NCBI GenBank assembly: GCA_045594065.1
Contig: JAZNXU010000017.1
Span: 1 to 64,000 of the forward strand
DNA: 64,000 nucleotides
Direction: 5' to 3'
From: SIG565 sp045594065
GTDB taxonomy: Bacteria > Bacillota > Clostridia > Oscillospirales > Acutalibacteraceae
Shown here: positions 1-6,598 of the stretch, one piece after another
Layout: every line of letters begins with the position of its first letter
Numbering within the stretch: position 1 is the stretch's first letter
Translations under genes and position numbers: made by a program
The notes under the pieces: model-generated
The model's input: the letters and a program-made list of their open reading frames with translations, nothing else
Told to the model about the DNA's origin: nothing
Databases searched by the model: none

Positions 1-2
1 TT

Positions 3-128
3 AAAAATTTGAATATTAAAATCTTCGATTTAGAAGAAACCAACTATTCCATTGAATCCAAATATAATTGTTTGAGTTTACTTGCTGTTTCACTCATCGA
101 TTTAGGATTAATTGAAATTGAGTCATAA
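3..128 (+). CDS. C-terminal fragment of an unidentified protein (partial)
   Basis: An open frame enters from the left edge and ends with TAA at 126-128, 14 bases before the recombinase start. The visible 41 residues begin KNLNIKIFDLEE and end GLIEIES, with no cysteine cluster or recognisable domain. The close spacing to the recombinase suggests one transcript. I do not recognise the family. It could be an accessory gene of the mobile element. The assignment rests only on the open frame and its position. Confidence 0.45.
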   Translation, partial: KNLNIKIFDLEETNYSIESKYNCLSLLAVSLIDLGLIEIES

Positions 129-142
129 AAGGAAGTGATACA

Positions 143-1723
143 ATGACAGGTGTAATTTATGCACGATATTCAAGTGAAAATCAGCGTGAAGAGTCTATTG
201 AAGGTCAGTTGCGTGAATGCAAGGAATTTGCACAGAAAAATGATATTCAAATTGTTGGCTCATACATTGACCGTGCATTATCTGCAAAGACCGACAATCG
301 CCCTGATTTTCAGCGTATGATTAAGGATAGTGCAAACGGTCTGTTCGATACTGTCATTGTATGGAAACTTGACCGCTTCGCACGTAACCGTTATGATTCT
401 GCACACTATAAAGCCATGTTACGTAAAAACGGTGTTAAGGTAATATCAGCAACCGAAGTTATTTCTGATACTGCCGAGGGCATCTTGCTTGAATCTTTGC
501 TTGAAGGTATGGCTGAATATTACTCCGCCGACCTTGCAGAGAAGGTTATTAGAGGTCTTACTGAAAACGCTCTTAAATGTAAATATAATGGTGGTACACT
601 TCCTATCGGTTATACCATAGATTCCGAGCAGTTTTTCCAAGTTGACCCGCTGACTGCGCCTGCCGTATTGCAAGCGTTTAGGTCTTATGCCGAAGGCGCA
701 AGTATGCAAGAAGTTACAGACCAACTAAATATAAAAGGTATCCGCACTAAGCGTGGCGGTAAAATCAGCATAAACAGCGTTACCCGTATGTTACATAACC
801 GCAAATATATTGGTGAATACAAATACCGTGATATTGTTCAGCCAGGTGGTATCCCTGCGATTGTTCCACAAGATTTATTTGACCGAGTTCAAGAGCGTAT
901 GATTGCAAATAAAAAAGCTCCGGCTAAACATAAAGCCGAAGACGAATATTTGCTCACTACTAAACTTTTCTGCGGAAAGTGTCAATGTCTAATGGTTGGC
1001 GAAAGCGGTACAAGCCACATGAAGAAAAAGGTGCATCGCTATTATAAATGCGTAAGCGTTAAAAATCATAAAGGATGCGATAAGAAGACCGTCAGAAAAG
1101 AGTGGATTGAAGATGCAACAATCGCATTTATCCGAAAAATTGTATTTGACGATGATTTGGTGACTATGCTCTGTGAGACAGCAACCAAGGTGCAAAACCA
1201 AGCCAACACCACTTTGCCGTTACTAAAAAAGCAATACGATGATACGCTTAAAAGCATAGAGAATCTTCTTAATGCTATCCAGCAGGGCATTCTAACTCCA
1301 TCCACAAAACAGCGTATGGAACAGTTGGAACAGCAGAAAACGGAACTGTCTATCCAAATTATAAAAGAGGAAATGACAAAACCAATAATCTCAACCGAGG
1401 ATATTGAAGCCTATTTTAACAGACTTCGCAAGCTGAACTTCAAAAATATTGAGCATCGCAGAAGATTAATCGATACTTTTATAAACAAAATCGTTCTTTG
1501 GGATGACGGCAGAATTTATTTCGGCTGTAATTACAAGGACTGCTCACGGGAAATGACATTTGCCGAGCTCGAAGAAGCAGGCATTTTAGGTTCGGATATC
1601 AGTGCACTCGGTGCAACAAAAAGAAACACTTCCTTTTGGGAAGTGTTTCTTTTTGTGTTTGTGTCCGTAAGGACACAACATCGTTTGCGAGTTTACTCGC
1701 AACATCATTTAGCCGAAGGCTAA
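143..1723 (+). CDS. large serine recombinase (site-specific integrase/resolvase family)
   Basis: This is a DNA strand-exchange enzyme of the large serine recombinase class. The N-terminal resolvase domain (residues about 1-150) has the Y-x-R-x-S-x-x-x-Q motif, with Ser10 as the likely nucleophile, and a downstream KLDRFARNR helix. A 'recombinase' domain follows (about 160-260), then a zinc ribbon with the cysteine pairs of CGKC and the later YYKC/GCDK segment (about 275-320), then a coiled coil (about 350-440). ATG 143 follows an AGGAAGTG ribosome binding site. Residues 493-526 are odd: they are translated through a terminator-like hairpin and the first three small hairpins downstream, and the stop lies in the right arm of the third. 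The native C terminus was probably near residue 492. The enzyme probably moves the element that interrupts the GH3 gene. Confidence 0.9.
   Translation: MTGVIYARYSSENQREESIEGQLRECKEFAQKNDIQIVGSYIDRALSAKTDNRPDFQRMIKDSANGLFDTVIVWKLDRFARNRYDSAHYKAMLRKNGVKVISATEVISDTAEGILLESLLEGMAEYYSADLAEKVIRGLTENALKCKYNGGTLPIGYTIDSEQFFQVDPLTAPAVLQAFRSYAEGASMQEVTDQLNIKGIRTKRGGKISINSVTRMLHNRKYIGEYKYRDIVQPGGIPAIVPQDLFDRVQERMIANKKAPAKHKAEDEYLLTTKLFCGKCQCLMVGESGTSHMKKKVHRYYKCVSVKNHKGCDKKTVRKEWIEDATIAFIRKIVFDDDLVTMLCETATKVQNQANTTLPLLKKQYDDTLKSIENLLNAIQQGILTPSTKQRMEQLEQQKTELSIQIIKEEMTKPIISTEDIEAYFNRLRKLNFKNIEHRRRLIDTFINKIVLWDDGRIYFGCNYKDCSREMTFAELEEAGILGSDISALGATKRNTSFWEVFLFVFVSVRTQHRLRVYSQHHLAEG
1618..1654 (+). terminator. 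terminator-like hairpin inside the 3' end of the recombinase frame
   Basis: A perfect 16-bp stem (1618-1633 with 1639-1654) and a 5-base loop run A-rich on the left and T-rich on the right, as in a bidirectional intrinsic terminator. It lies within the translated recombinase frame, which reads through it. Confidence 0.7.
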
Positions 1724-1831
1724 CATCATTCCGCATTAGCGGACGCAAAACGAGGTTGCCTTACGGCAAACAGTGTTGTGCTTCGCACAAACGATGTGGG
1801 CTTACGCCCAACGAAGTTGCACTTCATGCAA
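1659..1831 (+). repeat. array of eight short hairpins
   Basis: Eight consecutive small inverted repeats, each with a 5-8 bp perfect stem and a 2-5 base loop: 1659-1678, 1685-1702, 1709-1723, 1730-1743, 1756-1769, 1776-1790, 1797-1810 and 1817-1831. Loops are GTAA, TTTA, GAA, ATTA, TTAC, TTC, TTAC and CTTCA. Stem sequences all differ, so this is not a tandem repeat. Every linker is exactly 6 bases except the central one of 12. Left linkers are CATCGT, CATCAT, CATCAT and right linkers are ACAGTG, ACGATG, ACGAAG, so the two halves are near reverse complements of each other. The last hairpin overlaps the -35 region of the promoter of the next gene. Function is unknown. Confidence 0.9.
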
Positions 1832-1845
1832 ATGTATGGTATAAT
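1817..1845 (+). promoter_or_regulatory. extended -10 promoter of the four-helix-bundle gene
   Basis: TATAAT at 1840-1845 is preceded by TG one base upstream, which makes an extended -10. The -35 position, 17 bases upstream, reads TTGCAC and lies in the left arm of the eighth hairpin. Extrusion of that hairpin would compete with polymerase binding. Confidence 0.7.
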
Positions 1846-1870
1846 CAATGATACAAGTGAGGTGATAGCA

Positions 1871-2224
1871 ATGAAAGAAGACAAACTGTCAGACTTATCT
1901 ATGCAATTATCTGTTGATGTTTTAAAACTGACAAAAGAATTGAGGGCAAAACACGAAACAGTAATTTCAAATCAAATAGGCAGAAGTGCCACAAGTGTTT
2001 GTGCCAATATTGCAGAAAGTAAATACGGTCATAGCCGTGCTGATTTCATTGCTAAACTTGAAATTGCTTTAAAAGAGGCAAACGAAACGGGCAAATGGCT
2101 TGAAATGCTTTTTAAATCTGACTATATTAGTGTTGTAAAATATAAAGAGTTAAACAAGACTTGTTCTACAATTAGAATTTTACTTATTGCGTCAATTAAA
2201 ACTGCTAAGGAGAATTCAAAATGA
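1871..2224 (+). CDS. four-helix-bundle protein (TIGR02436, S23-like)
   Basis: A 117-residue all-helical protein of the family that includes proteins encoded in 23S rRNA intervening sequences, and that resembles the Avd accessory protein of diversity-generating retroelements. The family core is clear: QIGRSATSVCANIAES (residues 35-50), then a Ser/Asp-Phe segment (SRADF, 55-59) and a LEIALKEANET helix. ATG 1871 is chosen because it follows the ribosome binding site GTGAGGTGA. A longer frame from 1778 would translate the hairpin array and is rejected. The stop overlaps the start of the ATPase gene (ATGA), so the two are probably translationally coupled. Avd-type proteins form pentameric barrels that bind nucleic acid, so binding to the hairpin array is an attractive guess and nothing more. 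Confidence 0.85.
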   Translation: MKEDKLSDLSMQLSVDVLKLTKELRAKHETVISNQIGRSATSVCANIAESKYGHSRADFIAKLEIALKEANETGKWLEMLFKSDYISVVKYKELNKTCSTIRILLIASIKTAKENSK

Positions 2225-2952
2225 GTAATGCAAAATATATTAGCAGTATTCTATTTGATAATTCCTTAAGTGAGAACTCCTATCTGAATGATTTACCTAT
2301 TATAAAATATCTTGCTGCTAATAAAGAACTAAAGCTTTCTTCTAATATCACTTTTTTAGTAGGCGAGAATGGTACGGGTAAATCCACATTGCTGGAAGCG
2401 ATTGCTGTTGCCTATGGCTTTAATGCTGAAGGCGGCACAAAAAACTTTTCTTTTTCTACTAAAGATACCCATTCGGAACTTTCCGAGCATTTAACTTTAA
2501 CTAAAAGAGAATATGCAAAAGACGGTTTCTTTTTAAGGGCGGAAAGTTTATATAATGCCGCAACATATATTGACGAGGTCAAAGCAACTCACAACTATGG
2601 GAATGTTTCTTTGCACAACCAATCGCACGGGGAAAGTTTTCTATCTATAGTACAAAATCGCTTTAGCGGAAAAGGTTTATATCTTTTAGACGAGCCCGAA
2701 GCAGCACTTTCTCCTATGCGGTTAATGACTTTAATTGTTGAAATGGATAGTCTGTTGAAAAACAATTCTCAATTTATAATTGCAACCCATTCACCGATTT
2801 TAATGGCATTTCCAAATGCAGAAATATTACAGTTTTCTGAATCAGGAATTGAAAAGGTGAAATATTATGAAACTGAGCATTATAAAACAACAAAACTTTT
2901 TGTTGAGGAACCTGAGAAAATGATTCATCATTTAATTGGTTCTAATAATTGA
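2221..2952 (+). CDS. AAA/ABC-type ATPase, RecF/SMC-like
   Basis: A 243-residue single-domain ABC-type ATPase, without membrane segments, of the predicted-ATPase group (COG3910-like). Walker A is GENGTGKST (residues 48-56). A shortened signature reads SHGES (135-139). Walker B is LYLLDEPE (153-160), with the catalytic Glu at 158. The switch His is in IATHSP (H190). It lacks the long coiled coil of SMC or RecN proteins. Its start overlaps the stop of the four-helix-bundle gene by four bases, which argues that the two proteins act together. Possible roles are a DNA- or RNA-remodelling partner of the four-helix protein, a defence ATPase, or a mobile-element accessory. No nuclease or toxin partner is visible. 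Confidence 0.8.
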   Translation: MSNAKYISSILFDNSLSENSYLNDLPIIKYLAANKELKLSSNITFLVGENGTGKSTLLEAIAVAYGFNAEGGTKNFSFSTKDTHSELSEHLTLTKREYAKDGFFLRAESLYNAATYIDEVKATHNYGNVSLHNQSHGESFLSIVQNRFSGKGLYLLDEPEAALSPMRLMTLIVEMDSLLKNNSQFIIATHSPILMAFPNAEILQFSESGIEKVKYYETEHYKTTKLFVEEPEKMIHHLIGSNN

Positions 2953-3796
2953 AAATAACGGTTTTCAGGCACATTTCATTCGTGTCATTAAGTTCAAAAC
3001 TCCCAAAGCATTCAAACCCGAACCTTTTACCAATCTGTGAAACGTTCGGGTTTGTTGTTTTCTTAAGGTCAAGACCTGCCGCGAGGGTTTTTGCTTTGTT
3101 GTGAACTGCGCCCCAGTCGGAAACAACGGCGCCCTCATAGCCCCATTCTTCGCGCAGTATTTCGGTGAGCAGCCACTTGTTTTCAGAGGCAAAAATACCG
3201 TTAACCTTATTGTAAGCACACATCAGCGAAGTTGGCTTAGATTTCTTCAAGGCGTGCTCGAAGCCTGCGAAATATAATTCGCGCATTGTTCTTTCATCAC
3301 TTTCAGAATTAATGTGCATTCTGTAGTGTTCCTGAGTGTTCATTGCGAAGTGCTTAAGGCAGGTGCCGACACCCTCGCTCTGAACGCCGTTTATGTAGGC
3401 AGCAGCCATTTTGCCGGTTAAATAGGGGTCTTCGGAAAAATATTCAAAATTTCTGCCGCAAAGGGGATTGCGGTGGAGGTTAATTGCAGGGGCAAGCAGC
3501 ATATCAATGCCGTGGGCAATACAGTTAGCACCAATTCCTGCCGCCATTTCACCAACAATTTCGGGGTTAAAGGTGGCTGCCATAGCGCTCTCGCACGGGA
3601 AAGCTACGTCGCCGCCGTTTTCCATAGGCTCTTTCCAAGGGAAACGCACGCCCGAAGTCGCGTCCGACATCTGAATAGTGCCGATGCCGTGCTCGGGCAG
3701 CTCTACGGTGTTCATTCCAACGCCTGTAGTAAGCAAAGCCTTTTGCTCAAAGGTTAATTGCTTTACAATTTCTAAATATTTCTGATAATTATCCAA
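2942..3796 (-). pseudogene. beta-glucosidase (GH3), truncated by insertion
   Basis: This is the N-terminal third of a glycoside hydrolase family 3 enzyme, which hydrolyses terminal beta-glucosides. The TTG start at 3796-3794 is preceded by a strong AAAGGAGGT site. Recognisable family segments include DATSGVRFP (residues 45-53), CGRNFEYFSEDP (113-124), the KHFAMN region (148-153) and VSDWGAV (225-231), where D227 is the nucleophile. After about residue 244 the translation no longer matches the family and runs about 40 residues into the mobile element. Full GH3 enzymes are roughly 700-800 residues, and the (beta/alpha) domain itself is cut, so the product is almost certainly inactive. The rest of the gene should lie left of the window. 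Confidence 0.85.
3013..3054. repeat. 11-bp perfect inverted repeat at the element boundary
   Basis: CAAACCCGAAC at 3013-3023 is mirrored by GTTCGGGTTTG at 3044-3054 across a 20-base spacer. It lies between the ATPase stop and the point where GH3 similarity begins. It may be the terminal structure of the mobile element, a recombinase binding site or a terminator. Confidence 0.7.
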
Positions 3797-3988
3797 GGGA
3801 AGTACCTCCTTTTAATTTCTATTTGAATTATATATCAAATTATCTCACTATAAGCGACATTTTGTAAGAAATTTTATAGAAATCCCTGAAATATATTTAA
3901 AAATGTCTAGTAACAAAAGCTTATGTTTTAAGTGCGGAGTGGTAATAAAAGTTTCCATATTTTTGTAAACTTTTCTTTACAAAAGCCA

Positions 3989-4017
3989 TTGATTTATTAA
4001 TATATATTTGATATAAT
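3989..4017 (+). promoter_or_regulatory. sigma-A promoter of nagA
   Basis: TTGATT (3989-3994), a 17-base spacer and TATAAT (4012-4017) lie 33 bases before the nagA start. The 250-base region between GH3 and nagA is AT-rich and shows no other clear site. Confidence 0.75.
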
Positions 4018-4049
4018 TCTTATAAGAAAATTGGAAAAAGGTGAGATAT

Positions 4050-5192
4050 ATGAGGGCAATTATTAACGGAAAGGTTATCTTAAAAGACCGCGTTGCAGAA
4101 AATCTCGCGGTGCTTTATACCGATAAAATAGAGGGTGTTGTGTCTGCTGACAAAATACCTGAGGGCGCCGAAATTATCGACGCAAAGGGCGGCTATGTAG
4201 CTCCCGGACTTATCGATATTCACATTCACGGATACTTAGGTAAGGATGTTTGTGACGGTGAAGAGCAAAGTATTCGCACAATTTCTTCGGGACTTCTCCG
4301 TAACGGCGTTACGGGTTACCTACCAACTACTATGACGGTGGATATGGCGGTTATTAAAAGGGCACTGCAGGTCTGCCGTGATTTAAAGGAAGAAAGCAAG
4401 GGTTGGAACGGCTCGCAGATATTAGGCTGTCACGCAGAGGGACCTTTTATAAGTGAAGCCAAAAAGGGCGCACAGGCCCCGAAATACATATTAAAGCCTG
4501 ACGCTGCTTTTGTTAAGGAATACGCCGACATTATTAAAATAATAACCCTCGCCCCCGAAACCGATACAGAGGATTTTGCGGCTATCAGAGAAATTCGCCG
4601 CGAAACGGATGTTATAATTTCTATGGGTCACACCTCGTCCGATTATGAAACCGCTAAGGCGGGCGTTGCTGCAGGTGTGGGTCATGTAACACATTTATTC
4701 AACGCTATGACACCTCTTGCCCACCGCGCACCGGGTGTTGTAACCGCAGCACTTGATAGCGATGTTAGCTGCGAGCTTATTGCCGATACTTTCCATGTTC
4801 TGCCCTGTTTCTATGATATTCTGTGGAAATTGAAGGGAAGAAAGCTTTGCTTTATTACCGACTGTCTGCCCGCAGGGGGACTGCCCTACGGGGAATATAC
4901 TTTGGGCGGCAGCAAAATTGTTTACCGCGACATTGTATGCCGACTTCCCGACGGTACCGTTGCAGGCAGTGTCTTAGGGCTCAACAAGGGCGTTTGGAAT
5001 GTGTATACAAATTCAAATATTCCGCTTAACGAGTGTGTTAACGGTGCCAGTCTTAACCCCGCAACCACAATCGGTGTTGCAGATAAGAAGGGCTCGATTG
5101 AAACGGGCAAGGATGCCGATTTGATTATTACCGACGCAGAATTCAATGTGCAGAAAACTATCATCGCAGGAGAGATTAAATATGAAGCTTAA
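4050..5192 (+). CDS. nagA: N-acetylglucosamine-6-phosphate deacetylase
   Basis: Cytoplasmic amidohydrolase that converts GlcNAc-6-phosphate to glucosamine-6-phosphate and acetate, the committed step of amino-sugar use. The 380-residue product has the family length. It shows the metal-binding IDIHIHGYLG segment near residue 60, the CHAEGPFI motif near 130, the GHT and HLFNAM motifs (about 190 and 215), and the conserved ITDCLPAGG segment carrying the catalytic Asp near 275. ATG 4050 is preferred over GTG 4041 because AAAGGTGAG lies 6 bases upstream. It overlaps the ROK-like kinase gene by 11 bases, so the two form an operon. No nagB or GlcNAc transporter is adjacent. Confidence 0.95.
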   Translation: MRAIINGKVILKDRVAENLAVLYTDKIEGVVSADKIPEGAEIIDAKGGYVAPGLIDIHIHGYLGKDVCDGEEQSIRTISSGLLRNGVTGYLPTTMTVDMAVIKRALQVCRDLKEESKGWNGSQILGCHAEGPFISEAKKGAQAPKYILKPDAAFVKEYADIIKIITLAPETDTEDFAAIREIRRETDVIISMGHTSSDYETAKAGVAAGVGHVTHLFNAMTPLAHRAPGVVTAALDSDVSCELIADTFHVLPCFYDILWKLKGRKLCFITDCLPAGGLPYGEYTLGGSKIVYRDIVCRLPDGTVAGSVLGLNKGVWNVYTNSNIPLNECVNGASLNPATTIGVADKKGSIETGKDADLIITDAEFNVQKTIIAGEIKYEA

Positions 5193-6558
5193 AGTAAATG
5201 CGAAATTAGACCCCAATTTTCAGCCGCTTTCCCTCGTAATTCGTCAGATGCGTGAGGCAACCGCAAAGGACGGACAGGACATAGTTATTGCCGCAATTCG
5301 AAACAAGGGATACACCTTGGTTTATAATACACGCGTTTTCCGCGATGGCACAGGTCACGACAGTGAAAACTTCAAGTTTGCAGAGCGCATTGCGAAGTCA
5401 CTTTTATGGGTGGCAGGCGGATACAAGATAGTAATTGCCGGAAGTGACACAATCGGTGAGTACATCAAAAAGGCGTTCTCACACGGTGGAAGTCGCGATT
5501 TCGATGTTAAGTTTATGGAGCGCGTTTATGAAACCGAGTTCCAAGTAGAGGTAACTACACTTGAAAATGCGCCCAAGAATGTTTCCTCTGCAGCCCCTGT
5601 TGGCAGACATCTCGACGGCTGTCGCATCGGCTTTGATGCAGGCGGCTCTGACCGCAAGGTAAGCGCCGTTGTAAATGGTGAGAGTGTATATTCCGAGGAG
5701 GTGGTTTGGTTCCCGAAAACCAATTCCGACCCCGAGTATCACTACGAGGGTATTTTAAATGCAATGAAAACCGCCGCTTCAAAAATGCCGCGTGTTGACG
5801 CTATCGGTGTTTCGAGCGCAGGCGTTTATATCGATAACCGCATAATGGTGGCATCGCTTTTCTTAAAGGTAAGCGATGAGGATTTTGATAAAAAAGTTAA
5901 GAATATGTACCTCGATGTCGCCCGTGAAATCGGGGAGAATATCCCGATTGAGGTTGCTAACGACGGAGATGTTACCGCCCTTGCGGGTGCAATGAATTTA
6001 GACGATAACGGCGTGCTAGGCGTTGCAATGGGTACATCTGAAGCCGCAGGTTATGTTGATATGGACGGCAACATTACAGGCTGGCTTAACGAGCTTGCTT
6101 TCGCGCCCGTAGATTATAATGAGGATGCTATGGTTGACGAATGGTCGGGCGATTACGGCTGCGGTGTTAAATATTTTTCTCAAGACAGCGTTATTAAGCT
6201 AGCTCCCAGAGCGGGAATTGAGCTTGATGAGAAATTATCTCCCGCTGAGAAGTTAAAGGTTGTTCAGGGCCTTATGGAAAATGGTGATGAGCGTGCCGCC
6301 GCGATTTATGATACTATCGGTACATATTTCGGTTACGCTATCGCTTTCTACAGCGAGTTTTATGATATTAAGCACGTGCTTATTATGGGTCGTGTAACCT
6401 CGGGCGAGGGCGGTGTAATTCTGCTCAACAAGGCACAGGAGGTGCTTAACACCGAGTTCCCCGAGCTCGCGAAAAAAATCGAACTCCACATTCCTGATGA
6501 GAAGTCAAGAAGAGTAGGTCAGTCGGTTGCCGCCGCAAGCTTGCCTAAGATTAACTAA
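5182..6558 (+). CDS. ROK-like sugar kinase with N-terminal extension
   Basis: A 458-residue ASKHA-fold protein. The first ~130 residues form an extra domain, and the ROK-like part starts at RIGFDAGGSDRKV (about 147). It has VEVANDGDVTALAG-like and MGTSEAAG motifs for Asp base and phosphate binding. The classic ROK zinc motif (CGCxGCxE) is missing: the equivalent place reads DYGCGVKYFSQ. ATG 5182 overlaps the nagA stop, with GGAGAG upstream, which suggests a partner in amino-sugar metabolism such as a GlcNAc or ManNAc kinase. Substrate is not determinable from sequence. A perfect terminator follows. Confidence 0.75.
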   Translation: MKLKVNAKLDPNFQPLSLVIRQMREATAKDGQDIVIAAIRNKGYTLVYNTRVFRDGTGHDSENFKFAERIAKSLLWVAGGYKIVIAGSDTIGEYIKKAFSHGGSRDFDVKFMERVYETEFQVEVTTLENAPKNVSSAAPVGRHLDGCRIGFDAGGSDRKVSAVVNGESVYSEEVVWFPKTNSDPEYHYEGILNAMKTAASKMPRVDAIGVSSAGVYIDNRIMVASLFLKVSDEDFDKKVKNMYLDVAREIGENIPIEVANDGDVTALAGAMNLDDNGVLGVAMGTSEAAGYVDMDGNITGWLNELAFAPVDYNEDAMVDEWSGDYGCGVKYFSQDSVIKLAPRAGIELDEKLSPAEKLKVVQGLMENGDERAAAIYDTIGTYFGYAIAFYSEFYDIKHVLIMGRVTSGEGGVILLNKAQEVLNTEFPELAKKIELHIPDEKSRRVGQSVAAASLPKIN

Positions 6559-6562
6559 AATT

Positions 6563-6594
6563 AAACCCCCGAAGTCAGCTGACTTCGGGGGTTT
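6563..6594. terminator. bidirectional terminator
   Basis: A palindromic GC-rich stem between the ROK-like kinase and the convergent glycosidase gene: the AAACCCCCGAAGTC left arm pairs with its exact complement and is flanked by A and T runs. Confidence 0.9.
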
Positions 6595-6598
6595 GTTA

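Larger units (their letters stand above)
1..3064 (+). mobile_element. right part of a serine-recombinase mobile element inserted in a GH3 gene
   Basis: This stretch holds a large serine recombinase, a hairpin array, a four-helix-bundle gene and an ATPase gene, and it abuts a beta-glucosidase reading frame that loses family similarity at about residue 244 (near 3065). An 11-bp perfect inverted repeat (3013-3023 and 3044-3054) lies just inside that boundary. I infer that the element integrated into the GH3 gene, so the missing 3' part of that gene should lie beyond the left edge of the window, next to the other end of the element. The left end and the attachment core are not visible. The right boundary is estimated from loss of protein similarity and not from a target duplication. 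Confidence 0.6.

Noticed and set aside
1659..1831. CRISPR or REP-type repeat array
   Set aside because: The stems have no common repeat sequence, the units are only 14-20 bases, and there are no spacers of CRISPR length or cas genes.
1778..1870. Longer N terminus for the four-helix-bundle protein
   Set aside because: It would translate the hairpins and the promoter. ATG 1871 has a good ribosome binding site and starts the family domain.
2942..3064. Genuine C-terminal domain of the GH3 protein
   Set aside because: The last 40 residues are encoded by the inverted repeat and element end, and GH3 enzymes need several hundred more residues.
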